Shown here: positions 29,190 to 37,318 of the stretch, one piece after another
Position numbering within the stretch: the stretch's first letter is position 1
Layout of the letters: every line of letters begins with the position of its first letter
Assembly (NCBI GenBank): GCA_937862885.1
Contig: CALMEE010000040.1
Span: forward strand, 1 to 64,000
DNA: 64,000 bases
Reading direction: 5' to 3'
Source of the DNA: an uncultured Planctomycetaceae bacterium
GTDB taxonomy: Bacteria; Planctomycetota; Planctomycetia; Pirellulales; Pirellulaceae
The notes under the pieces: model-generated
The model's input: the letters and a program-made list of their open reading frames with translations, nothing else
What the model was told of the DNA's origin: nothing
Database searches by the model: none
Position numbers and translations under genes: made by a program

Positions 29190-30683
29190 ATGTTGAACAA
29201 AGCCCCGCAATTCAAGCAGTTATCGTGGCTCGATTTGGCGGGGCATTGGATTTCAACATGGTCGATCTCGATCATTTGTTTGGTTGGTGGAACCCGGACG
29301 CGTGCTTTGTTGCTGCATGCGTTATGGCACGTGATCATTGTCGCCTTTATCTGCCAAAGTCACCTCTTGAAGGCTAGTCGATTATCGGCTGGTTCGGTTT
29401 CAAGCATCATCTCACCCGTGGCCTCAGGAACGCAAGACAAAAAAACCGGCTTTACACTGTCCGAGGATGACGATGCGGTTCGAGTGAGCGGCACGACTAT
29501 GGGGCCCATTAAGTTCAATGTCACGATTGCAAAATCGGAAATCCAAATTGGATTGCTAAATAGTGTTAAACCACTCTTAGCTCAACAAATCGAAGCTGAA
29601 TTGGAAATTGTGAACCGGTTGATGTCGACGTATTTGGCGGATTCCGACGTCTCTCGCTTCAACCGACATGAGACTGCGGAGTGGTTTGATGTTGCACCGG
29701 AGACAGCTGCCGTCGTTGAAAATGCTCTATCGGTCAGTCGCTTGAGCCAAGCGGCGTTTGATATTACCGTCGGGCCACTTGTAAACCTTTGGAATTTCGG
29801 CCCTACGAAGAAGGAAAATCGGATTCCTTCGGAAGCAGAAATTGCTGCGATTTTGGAGTATGTTGGCTACGAAAAACTTTCGGTTGAATTGGAACCACCA
29901 CGTTTGCGAAAAGACGTCAGCGATCTTCAGATCGATCTTTCGGGCATCGCGAAGGGCTATGCTGTAGACCGAGTTGCCAATTTATTGAGCCAAAACGGAT
30001 TTTATGACTTTCTCGTAGAGGTCGGGGGAGAAGTAGTCGCGCGTGGAAAAAAACGAAATGGAAGTTTTTGGGTTGTTGGAATACTACAGCCGAACCCATT
30101 CGTCACGTCGGTCGGCCATGCAGTGCGTTTGCAGGAACAAGCGATGGCTACGTCCGGGGATTATGAGAATTTCTATCAGATCGACGACCAAGTGTTTTCA
30201 CACACGATCGATCCAGCTACTGGGCGACCAACAAATCACGCATTGGCAAGCGTGTCGATTATCGCTGATACCTGCATGGAAGCAGACGCCCTGGCGACTG
30301 CGGTTTTGGTCATGGGCCCCGAGCGCGGGCAAGCATTCTGCGAATCCAATCGCATCCAATATTTGATGATAGTACGCAACACAAACGGCGAATTGACTCA
30401 TCTTAAGTCGCCCGAATTTCCGATCGCTCAGATCCAGCAAGCGAACACGTTTGCGAATGTAATTTTACCGACGATTTTCGTCTTCGTGATCGTTATGGCG
30501 TTAATGGCGGTCGGAGTCATGTTTGGAAGAAGAAAGATCCAGGGATCTTGTGGAGGAATTGCCTCGCTCAAATCCGGTTCAATTAGTCCAGAATGTTCAA
30601 TGTGCAGCAATCCAACTCAGCGTTGCGAAACATTGAAGAAGGAGATTGAAAAACGCCGATCATCCAATGCCGCAGAGAGCTAG
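29190..30683 (+). CDS. apbE: FAD:protein FMN transferase (ApbE) fused to a NqrM-like domain
   Basis: 497 residues from ATG 29190; an upstream TTG at 29163 is less likely. An extended N-terminus with a hydrophobic segment (ALLLHALWHVIIVAFIC) precedes an ApbE domain: STYLADSDVSRFN, FDITVGPLVNLWNFGP, LSGIAKGYAVDRVA, VEVGGEVVARG and the metal-site region TIDPATGRP with DTCMEADALATAVLVMG. ApbE attaches FMN to threonines of NqrB and NqrC. The last 80 residues (30441-30680) form a separate unit: a membrane helix (VILPTIFVFVIVMALMAVGVMF), RRKIQGSCGG and three more cysteines (PECSMC, QRC). That matches NqrM, the small factor needed to install the NqrDE iron centre and normally a separate gene. The fusion is read from the sequence; its activity is inferred. 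Confidence 0.9.
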   Translation: MLNKAPQFKQLSWLDLAGHWISTWSISIICLVGGTRTRALLLHALWHVIIVAFICQSHLLKASRLSAGSVSSIISPVASGTQDKKTGFTLSEDDDAVRVSGTTMGPIKFNVTIAKSEIQIGLLNSVKPLLAQQIEAELEIVNRLMSTYLADSDVSRFNRHETAEWFDVAPETAAVVENALSVSRLSQAAFDITVGPLVNLWNFGPTKKENRIPSEAEIAAILEYVGYEKLSVELEPPRLRKDVSDLQIDLSGIAKGYAVDRVANLLSQNGFYDFLVEVGGEVVARGKKRNGSFWVVGILQPNPFVTSVGHAVRLQEQAMATSGDYENFYQIDDQVFSHTIDPATGRPTNHALASVSIIADTCMEADALATAVLVMGPERGQAFCESNRIQYLMIVRNTNGELTHLKSPEFPIAQIQQANTFANVILPTIFVFVIVMALMAVGVMFGRRKIQGSCGGIASLKSGSISPECSMCSNPTQRCETLKKEIEKRRSSNAAES

Positions 30684-30758
30684 TCCTTTGCAAACTTGGT
30701 CCACGTTGACGTATCTACTTTATAGATCTTCAAGCGACAAATACTTGATGGTCGAAAC

Positions 30759-32324
30759 TTAATGCGTGTCTAATTCTTTTTGACGACCAATGAATTGCCG
30801 CAGAGTCAATTGCTTCCCACCATTTCTTTTGGACTTGTACATAGAATGGTCAGCTTCGTCGATCAACCAGTTTGGGTCCACTGAATCGCCTTGTTCCGGA
30901 AGGTAATAGACACATCCAGTGCTCAGCGAGATCGGAACGATCCTACCGTCTGGAGTTTCGAGCGGCGGCATATCGTGACTTATTCTCGCCGCCACCGATT
31001 GCAGGTCTTGCAACTTGATATTCTGCAGAATAACGAGAAACTCGTCGCCACCTAACCGAAATGCCAAATCTTGTCGGCGAATCGATCTTCCAAGCCATTT
31101 AGCTACATGTTGTATTGTTTGATCGCCGACTGAATGCCCGTAGGCGTCATTGATCGGTTTAAATTTGTCCACATCGATATAGATCGCTGCCACACTCTCG
31201 CGCCGTTTAATCGACTTTTCGAACATGTTTGCGAAAACGTCACCCAAGTATCTGCGATTATAAAGGCCAGACAAACTGTCTCGGTAAACTAATTCGTCCA
31301 TATCGGCGGTCGTTCTCATCTTGGATTGTCGAATCAACTCCATTTGATTGTTGAGAGCAATCTCTTGCAGAAGCATCTTTGCTTCGAAGATTACGCGATC
31401 AGGACAAACACCCGAACCAATATCAAAGTTGAATAATGCACGATATTCGTTGACTTTGCCAACGACTTCACTGATGATCTCATCAGCTTGGCTACCGTTG
31501 ACACCCAGTTTTGTATGCAGGAAATTTGCCCATTCTTCGACTGCCGCCGTAAATGGACTTTGTGAACCACGATTTGAAAGAAGCAATTCGGCTCCCTGAT
31601 TTGCGGCCTGGAGAACGATGGCCAACTGTCCTTTTTGAGTTTGCGCAGTCATCGTTACTCGATCGTGATGTTGCAAGATTGCGTTGCCGAACGATTCAGA
31701 CAGTCCCCAACGTTCCAAAATCAATGCCGAAACTTGCACATGAGAGAATCCGAAAAAACTGTACTCTGCCGTAAGCACATTCGGGAACCTTGCAAATTCC
31801 AAGACGTGGTCGAGGTACGCGTCAGGCGCCTCGGACAACATGGCCAAGATACCGATGTCCTGAAGCATGGCCGCCAAAAAGCATTGTTCCGGATCTGCGT
31901 ATCTTAATCGTGCCGCAATCAATTCCGCAAACACAGCTTGTGTCAGGGAACTGCGCCAGTGATCTTGCAATACTGGTTGGAGTCTGGCATCGTTCTGGTC
32001 GTGGCGAGACAAGTAGAAGCTGAGAACAATTGTCCGCAGGAGGGTTAAGCCAAGTTTTGGCACCGACTCTTCGATTGTTTCAATCTTTTGACGAAAAGCG
32101 AACAACGCTGAATTAACGGTCTTCAGAATCTTTCCACTAATTGCAGGATCCGAGCGAATCACGCGGCAGATCTCATCATAGTCCGGATCTTGCTGTTGAG
32201 CGATTTGCAGCAATCGCAGCGCAACCTCCGGAATCGTAGGCAGACGCGATGTGTTGGCGAATTGTTCGACTGTGTAGTCGATCGGATGAACGGCTGAGTT
32301 CAAGGGCATTTCTCCAATACTCAA
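30759..32324 (-). CDS. HDOD-GGDEF diguanylate cyclase
   Basis: 521 residues. An HDOD domain spans about residues 22-225 (TSRLPTIPEVALRLLQIA, DPAISGKILKTVNSALF, AAMLQDIGILAML), followed by a linker and a GGDEF domain (about 345-505). The active site GGDEF is intact at 425-429, with the inhibitory RxxD site RRQD at 416-419, exactly five residues upstream. It should make c-di-GMP and be product-inhibited. No membrane segment. It lies seven bases after fliS and is probably the last gene of a fliD-fliS operon, which suggests a role in flagellar or surface control. Confidence 0.92.
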   Translation of the reverse strand: MSIGEMPLNSAVHPIDYTVEQFANTSRLPTIPEVALRLLQIAQQQDPDYDEICRVIRSDPAISGKILKTVNSALFAFRQKIETIEESVPKLGLTLLRTIVLSFYLSRHDQNDARLQPVLQDHWRSSLTQAVFAELIAARLRYADPEQCFLAAMLQDIGILAMLSEAPDAYLDHVLEFARFPNVLTAEYSFFGFSHVQVSALILERWGLSESFGNAILQHHDRVTMTAQTQKGQLAIVLQAANQGAELLLSNRGSQSPFTAAVEEWANFLHTKLGVNGSQADEIISEVVGKVNEYRALFNFDIGSGVCPDRVIFEAKMLLQEIALNNQMELIRQSKMRTTADMDELVYRDSLSGLYNRRYLGDVFANMFEKSIKRRESVAAIYIDVDKFKPINDAYGHSVGDQTIQHVAKWLGRSIRRQDLAFRLGGDEFLVILQNIKLQDLQSVAARISHDMPPLETPDGRIVPISLSTGCVYYLPEQGDSVDPNWLIDEADHSMYKSKRNGGKQLTLRQFIGRQKELDTH

Positions 32325-32331
32325 GTTTGTA

Positions 32332-32748
32332 TCACACCGTGGTCGTCAGACTATTGGAAAAATCTAGCGCGGGGATCGTGCCTTGGTGCTCCAATTGTGT
32401 CGCTTCTTCTCGAATCGCTTCATAACTTGCTCGAATGGATTCGAGTGTTTCAATAGCAATCTCAAATTCATGGTCACACAACTTGGACATGGCAAAATGG
32501 ACCAGCCGCGAAATATTGAAGGCAACGTCATGCTCTTCGGGCTTGAGTCCGCTGTGAATTGCCAGCAGACATTTCTGCGCAAAAAGCGTCTTTTCCCAAA
32601 ATGCATTGGAATCGTCATGTTGTTTAGCGTGCGCTGCTGCTCGAATCGACGCTATGGCCCGATCGTACAAGGCCAGCAGCATATCAATGCGCGTCCACCC
32701 TTGAATAATTGTACGTGCATTGTAAGAGTATGGTTTCATGGAAGTCAT
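32332..32748 (-). CDS. fliS: Flagellar export chaperone FliS
   Basis: 138 residues from ATG 32748; alternatives are ATG 32739 (MKPYSYN, closest to family starts) and GTG 32796, none with a good ribosome-binding site. FliS binds flagellin in the cytoplasm and keeps it unfolded until export. Seen: the family pattern PYSYNARTIIQGWTRIDMLLALYDRAIASIRAA and the four-helix layout, with KPEEHDVAFNISRLVHFAMSKL. It follows fliD and precedes the cyclase gene, the common fliD-fliS order. Confidence 0.85.
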   Translation of the reverse strand: MTSMKPYSYNARTIIQGWTRIDMLLALYDRAIASIRAAAHAKQHDDSNAFWEKTLFAQKCLLAIHSGLKPEEHDVAFNISRLVHFAMSKLCDHEFEIAIETLESIRASYEAIREEATQLEHQGTIPALDFSNSLTTTV

Positions 32749-32834
32749 TAATGCAAAGGTTAGATATTCTTTGGATGTAACATGTTCTGTCCACACACTT
32801 CTGACTGTTTCTCGCTCATTCTGTACTGAACTGA

Positions 32835-34820
32835 TTAGCGTCCATTTTGCAAACCGAATAATTGGCTAGCGACAATCGAGGAAGTCGTTTGCAGTGCGTT
32901 CAGCGCACGTTCCAGTGAAGCGAATTGACGCACAAGCTGCGCTCGTTTCGCATCCGAGAGTTGATTGACGCGAGTAATCGAACGATCAATCGAACTGATT
33001 TGGTCGGCAAATCGATTGTTTACAGTATTCGCGCTTCCTTTTTGGCTGTCGAGGAAGTCACCAAAAAACTGATCCAGCCTGGACGTCGCACCCCGTGTTA
33101 CGACGATTTCTCCTTCGATTCCTGCCCCAACTTGATTGGCCGCCAAGGTTACGCGAACCTGTAAGTCGGCTGTATGTTCATTGCCGGAGTTGCCGATGAG
33201 GACTCGGCCATTTCCGGTCGCAGCCTCAATATTTCCGTTTACGATGAATGAGCCAGCGACATCCTTGCCAATTGCAGACTCGTTACCCGAAAATCCCAAT
33301 GCTGACAACGATGTGCCGTTCAAATGGGATACTTTGGAGCTTGACCCGTATGACTTGGATGTGATTCTGAGCGCGTCGCCCTCAGTTGACACGATTACCT
33401 CCCGGTTACCCAATTTAGGCGATGCGTTAATCACGGCCTGCAAATGCGTGGCAAGTTGACTTGCGGTATAGGTCCCTTCAGTCAATGTCAATGTTTCGCT
33501 TTCGATCCCATCGATCGAAATTTGAAAGGTGTTATTGGTCGAGTCGATAACAACCGGCGAATTGATCTGCGTTCCGGCAGTGATTGAGGCCTGTTCAGCA
33601 GCCTGGGAAATATTAATCTGGTAAGGAACGGACGAAGATTTCGTCTTGGCGCTGCCTAAAATGAATTCAATTCCAATATTCGTGCTAGTTCCAGTCATCC
33701 CAAACAGGCGGCCTACATCATTGGCCGCGAGTCCTTGGATATTCCCGTTGAGGGCGTTACTCAACCGTCCATTGTCAACATTCAAATTCCCCGATGAATC
33801 GATGTTCAAACCGATTTGTGAAAGACGGTTGATACTGCCGTTCAGACCAGGGACCGTTTCCGTGACGATTGCAAGAAGTCGATTTCTCAAATCGGTGACG
33901 TTGCGGTTACCGATCAACGGACTCGCTACCCCAGTCTCCGAATCAAATTTTGTTTGCGCCTGAATGAAAGACATCAAGGAATTAAACTCGTCTGCAAACT
34001 CGCGGATGGCTTGTTCCGCACGATCCGTGTCGCGCGAGATCGTCAACTGAACATCTTGGTCAAGGTCGACGGACAAAAGATTGAGTGTAACACCTTCAAT
34101 TAACGTGGTGACCCGGTTTGTTTCATATTCGACAACAATAGCCCCAGGACCAGAACCAAGCTGAACGATTGCATTCGATGCCTGCTGGACGGCGGGCCCA
34201 GAGAAATCTGGGCGAGCGATCCCGTCTTCGCTGTTCAGGTTATTGACGATCGATATCTCGTTGACTGCACCGGTGAATTTCGAAGTCAATAGAATGCGAC
34301 TAGTGCCGGTCCCTTGATCATTGATAATTGCGGCGGATACATCGGCAACTTGGCTATTGATGGCCTGAACTAGACCGTCAACTGTGTTGTTTGTCGAATC
34401 AATCGTGATCTCTTGCGGCGGACGATTGCCGACTTGCAAAGAAATTGTGCCCGTGGTTATTTCTTGGCTTGGGCTGGTGAAAGTATTGGAGCCTATTTGA
34501 TGAGCGTTGGCACGCCCCGTAACGCGGAGGCTGTAGTTGCCAATCGCAGAATTTTCGGTCGCCGTGGCCGTTACAATATTCTCGTGACTCGAATGCACTT
34601 TGCGTGCGTTGAAGAGGCTATTGTTCGTACGATTTAACTGATTCAGCTTGGTGCGCATCGCAAGAAGACGCGCTTCGATTCCTTGAAACGCTTGTTGTTG
34701 CGATTGGATTATCGATTTACGTGCGGACAATCGATCAACTTGGGCCTTCTGTAGAGAAACGAGCCCGTTGATAATGGTTTCCGTATTTAGGCCACTTATT
34801 AATCCGTCAATGGAGAACAT
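32835..34820 (-). CDS. fliD: Flagellar filament cap protein FliD (HAP2)
   Basis: 661 residues, within the family range. FliD caps the growing filament and helps flagellin fold into it. Seen: the N-terminal D0 signature MFSIDGLISGLNTETIINGLVSLQKAQ, coiled-coil segment, a middle variable region, and the C-terminal helical end with RFADQISSIDRSITRVNQL and RQFASLERALNALQTTSSIVASQL. No signal peptide, as expected for a type III exported protein. First gene of the fliD-fliS-cyclase operon. A terminator behind fliC separates it from flagellin. Confidence 0.94.
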   Translation of the reverse strand: MFSIDGLISGLNTETIINGLVSLQKAQVDRLSARKSIIQSQQQAFQGIEARLLAMRTKLNQLNRTNNSLFNARKVHSSHENIVTATATENSAIGNYSLRVTGRANAHQIGSNTFTSPSQEITTGTISLQVGNRPPQEITIDSTNNTVDGLVQAINSQVADVSAAIINDQGTGTSRILLTSKFTGAVNEISIVNNLNSEDGIARPDFSGPAVQQASNAIVQLGSGPGAIVVEYETNRVTTLIEGVTLNLLSVDLDQDVQLTISRDTDRAEQAIREFADEFNSLMSFIQAQTKFDSETGVASPLIGNRNVTDLRNRLLAIVTETVPGLNGSINRLSQIGLNIDSSGNLNVDNGRLSNALNGNIQGLAANDVGRLFGMTGTSTNIGIEFILGSAKTKSSSVPYQINISQAAEQASITAGTQINSPVVIDSTNNTFQISIDGIESETLTLTEGTYTASQLATHLQAVINASPKLGNREVIVSTEGDALRITSKSYGSSSKVSHLNGTSLSALGFSGNESAIGKDVAGSFIVNGNIEAATGNGRVLIGNSGNEHTADLQVRVTLAANQVGAGIEGEIVVTRGATSRLDQFFGDFLDSQKGSANTVNNRFADQISSIDRSITRVNQLSDAKRAQLVRQFASLERALNALQTTSSIVASQLFGLQNGR

Positions 34821-34942
34821 AAAAGGATCCGCTTGTCAGGCTTTATTTCAAGCCCAGATTTCGTTTTCTATTTGCTAGGGTGTCCGGTCATCAAGTCGCG
34901 TCATGCGGAACGTTTCTATTCAACGTGCCGCTACAAATTAAA

Positions 34943-34984
34943 ATAAACGGGGGAACTGCCAAAATCGCAGCCACCCCCGTTTAT
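34943..34984 (-). terminator. Intrinsic terminator of fliC
   Basis: On the minus strand ATAAACGGGGG and CCCCCGTTTAT form a perfect 11-bp stem (arms 34974-34984 and 34943-34953). Nested inside it are CTGC/GCAG arms. The stem is followed on that strand by TTTAATTTG. It lies 58 bases after the fliC stop codon. Confidence 0.88.
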
Positions 34985-35041
34985 CGGTTGGAAACAGTTG
35001 CCGACCGGGAGTCAACCAACTGCGGTAAGGAGGAGTTCCTC

Positions 35042-36451
35042 TTATCGGAGGAGTGACAAAATCAATTGGGATGATTGGTTTGCACTGGAGAGAACAGCAG
35101 TACCAGCTTGCACCAATACTTGTGAGTTCGTGAAATTCGAAATTTCGCGTGCGAAATCTGTGTCGCGAATGACCGATTCTGCATTCACCGTATTTTCCAA
35201 TGTCGAACGCATGTTGCTGGCCGTCGATTCCAACGTATTGCCTTGGAATGCACCCAATGTGCCTCGCAGGTTCGAAATTTCGTTTATCGCAGCATCAATC
35301 AATGCCAATGTATCGCTGGCTCCAGATGCCGACGTCACGTTGATTTCAGATAGGCTGTTGAACTGGTTGCCGATCAAAGCAACTCCCAAACCTTGCGAGG
35401 CCACGGAATTGATGGCGATGCTCACGCTTTGACCAGAATTTGCACCGATCTGGAAAATCAACGATTGGTCAGTCACGGTGATGGTTCCTTGAGCACCGGT
35501 AACGGATTGCGTCGGATCGGAACCGCTGACTGCGAGTTGTATCGCGATGCCAGCACCATTACCACTTGTCAATTGGAGCACATTGCCGGTGCCAGTCGCC
35601 GCTGCGCCACCAATGGTACCAACTGCATCGACGCCGCTATCTTGGGCCAGAGTCACACCAAAACCTGAACTGTCGGCAGCGGCCGCAACATTAGAAATTA
35701 CGCTGAGACTTGCATCCGAACCAAAAACTTCAGATCGCAGCCGGGTCGCACCAGCGTTCACATCAGCAACCACGCCTGTTTGCGCCGTGAACTCGTTAAT
35801 GCGGCTAACAACACCAGCTTGATTCAGGCCGGCGTCAAGCGTTATCGCAACGCCATTGATCGTGAGGATCTCAGCGGCTGCCAAGTTTTGAGTCTGGTTC
35901 GTACCAGCTGAAACGGTTGCACGTTCGGCGGCGGTCGTTACGTTAACGTCATAGTTTCCGGCAACCGTCTTCGTTCCAACTTTCAGGACCGAAACGTTGG
36001 CGCTGGTGGCGACGCCCTTAATACCAGCCGATCCATTAAGCAAACGTTTTTCACCAAATTGGGTATTAGCCGCAATTCGGTCGATTGTTTCCAATGCATT
36101 TGCAATTTCAGCTTGGTTGGCTGCCAAAGCATCGTCATCGTTAACGCCGGAATTGGCTGAGTCGATCGCTAAGCTGCGAATCTTCACCAACAGATTGTTT
36201 ATTTCGCTGAGAGCGCCTTCTGCAGTTTGTACGACAGCAACCGCTTTGTCGGTGTTGTCGATGGCCGCACGCAAGCCCGCGATCTGAGCGCGTTGCTTTT
36301 CCGAAATAACCAGCGCTGCAGGTCCGTCGGCTCCGCGATTGATTCTTAAACCAGACGATAGTCGCTCGATTGATGTGTTTAGTTTGCTCGAAGCGCGACC
36401 TAAGTTGTGCTGTGCATTAAGCGCGCCTGGGTTATTGACAAGACCTAGCAT
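35042..36451 (-). CDS. fliC: Flagellin
   Basis: 469 residues. Main filament subunit, exported by the flagellar type III system. The conserved N-terminal D0/D1 region reads GLVNNPGALNAQHNLGRASSKLNTSIERLSSGLRINRGADGPA, and the C-terminal D1/D0 region ends SANQSSQLILSLLR. The middle (about residues 150-360) is variable, rich in Ala, Gly, Thr and Val, with little Tyr or Trp. The start is ATG 36451. A strong terminator follows. Only one flagellin gene is in this window. Confidence 0.96.
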   Translation of the reverse strand: MLGLVNNPGALNAQHNLGRASSKLNTSIERLSSGLRINRGADGPAALVISEKQRAQIAGLRAAIDNTDKAVAVVQTAEGALSEINNLLVKIRSLAIDSANSGVNDDDALAANQAEIANALETIDRIAANTQFGEKRLLNGSAGIKGVATSANVSVLKVGTKTVAGNYDVNVTTAAERATVSAGTNQTQNLAAAEILTINGVAITLDAGLNQAGVVSRINEFTAQTGVVADVNAGATRLRSEVFGSDASLSVISNVAAAADSSGFGVTLAQDSGVDAVGTIGGAAATGTGNVLQLTSGNGAGIAIQLAVSGSDPTQSVTGAQGTITVTDQSLIFQIGANSGQSVSIAINSVASQGLGVALIGNQFNSLSEINVTSASGASDTLALIDAAINEISNLRGTLGAFQGNTLESTASNMRSTLENTVNAESVIRDTDFAREISNFTNSQVLVQAGTAVLSSANQSSQLILSLLR

Positions 36452-36573
36452 GAATTGGATCTCCGAACGTGAAGCATGTTACAGTGAAACTGGCGTCCAT
36501 GCAAAACGAATCACGGTATCCATCCCGCGAGGTCAAATTTAGGTTCTGATTTAATGGAACCAAGGATTTTTTG

Positions 36574-36840
36574 TCATCCTAAGATTCTTTTCGCAGCTTT
36601 TTCGGCTTCGGCACGGTTTAGGTATACGCCTAATTGAACCTTGGCCTGGATTTCGACAAGCAGACGATGTCTGGCATCCGACTCCATTTGCAATCGAGTC
36701 AACAACTGCGACTGGTTCGATTTATCGAGTTGTCGAAGTTCTAATCCCAAGTCATCAGGCGAAGCCGAATTCTCGACCGCCTTAAATTGCGCGTGGGGAG
36801 CAGGGACATTTGAGGATTTCCCAACATTTGAAATTTCCAT
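36574..36840 (-). CDS. Small FlgM-like protein (candidate anti-sigma-28 factor)
   Basis: 88 residues from ATG 36840, with GGAACGAG a few bases upstream; the frame opens farther up at 36909. The C-terminal half (QMESDARHRLLVEIQAKVQLGVYLNRAEAEKAAKRIL) has the shape of FlgM, which binds sigma-28: a helix rich in Arg, Val and Lys followed by a short GxY element and a last helix ending in LL or IL. It lies just behind fliC on the same strand, 120 bases upstream of it, a place where FlgM would make sense. The resemblance is short; treat as a candidate only. No membrane or secretion signal. Confidence 0.5.
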   Translation of the reverse strand: MEISNVGKSSNVPAPHAQFKAVENSASPDDLGLELRQLDKSNQSQLLTRLQMESDARHRLLVEIQAKVQLGVYLNRAEAEKAAKRILG

Positions 36841-36909
36841 TGCTCGTTCCTTGTATAGAAAAAATCGACGTTCTTGTAATCGAAACGATTTGCTCCCGAC
36901 TTGCCACAA

Positions 36910-37318
36910 ATTTTTTTAAACCCATAAAACTTTCCTAAAGCGCGGATTGGAACAAAGCCGATAGCTTTACTGATAAGTTGGACTTTGCTGATTAGGCAGA
37001 GTCTACGGCCGCCCGCCATTGAAATCGGTGCTGTATGAATTCGCCAGCATCGGGGTTTCCAGTAGCTGTAACCAGCTTGAATTGAGTTTTTGAAGTTGAG
37101 GCCAATGACTATTGAACCAATCCTTGTGGGAAACCAACAGAATTGTTGATATTCGAATTGGCAGATGAATGAATATTTGGCAAATGTGCAGTTAACACCT
37201 CATAACCGCAAATCAGAAATGGAGTATGTGCCGGGCCCGGACAGCGTTGATTTAGCGAGGTCTTCATTTTTTGGACTTTTTTTTAGCGATTCATTGAGCT
37301 CATGTTCTCGCATTTCCC
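36910..37318. other. Intergenic region between divergent flagellar-island genes
   Basis: About 410 bases. On the plus strand TAAA at 36936-36939 and GCCGATAG at 36957-36964 recall a sigma-28 promoter, but their spacing is 17 instead of about 15 bases, so this is weak. No RNA gene seen. Confidence 0.45.

Noticed and set aside
32462-33000. Plus-strand frames within fliS and fliD
   Set aside because: Antisense shadows of clearly recognisable flagellar genes.
34905-34926. Sigma-54-like CGGCACGTTGAATAG upstream of fliD (minus strand)
   Set aside because: The GG is followed after 10 bases by AG, not the required GC.
36452-36573. Sigma-28-like TAAATTTG ... GGATAC upstream of fliC
   Set aside because: Poor -10 match and spacing off by at least one base.
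36936-36964. Sigma-28-like TAAA ... GCCGATAG upstream of the TPR gene
   Set aside because: Spacing is 17 rather than about 15 bases and the gene start is 355 bases away; noted but not claimed.
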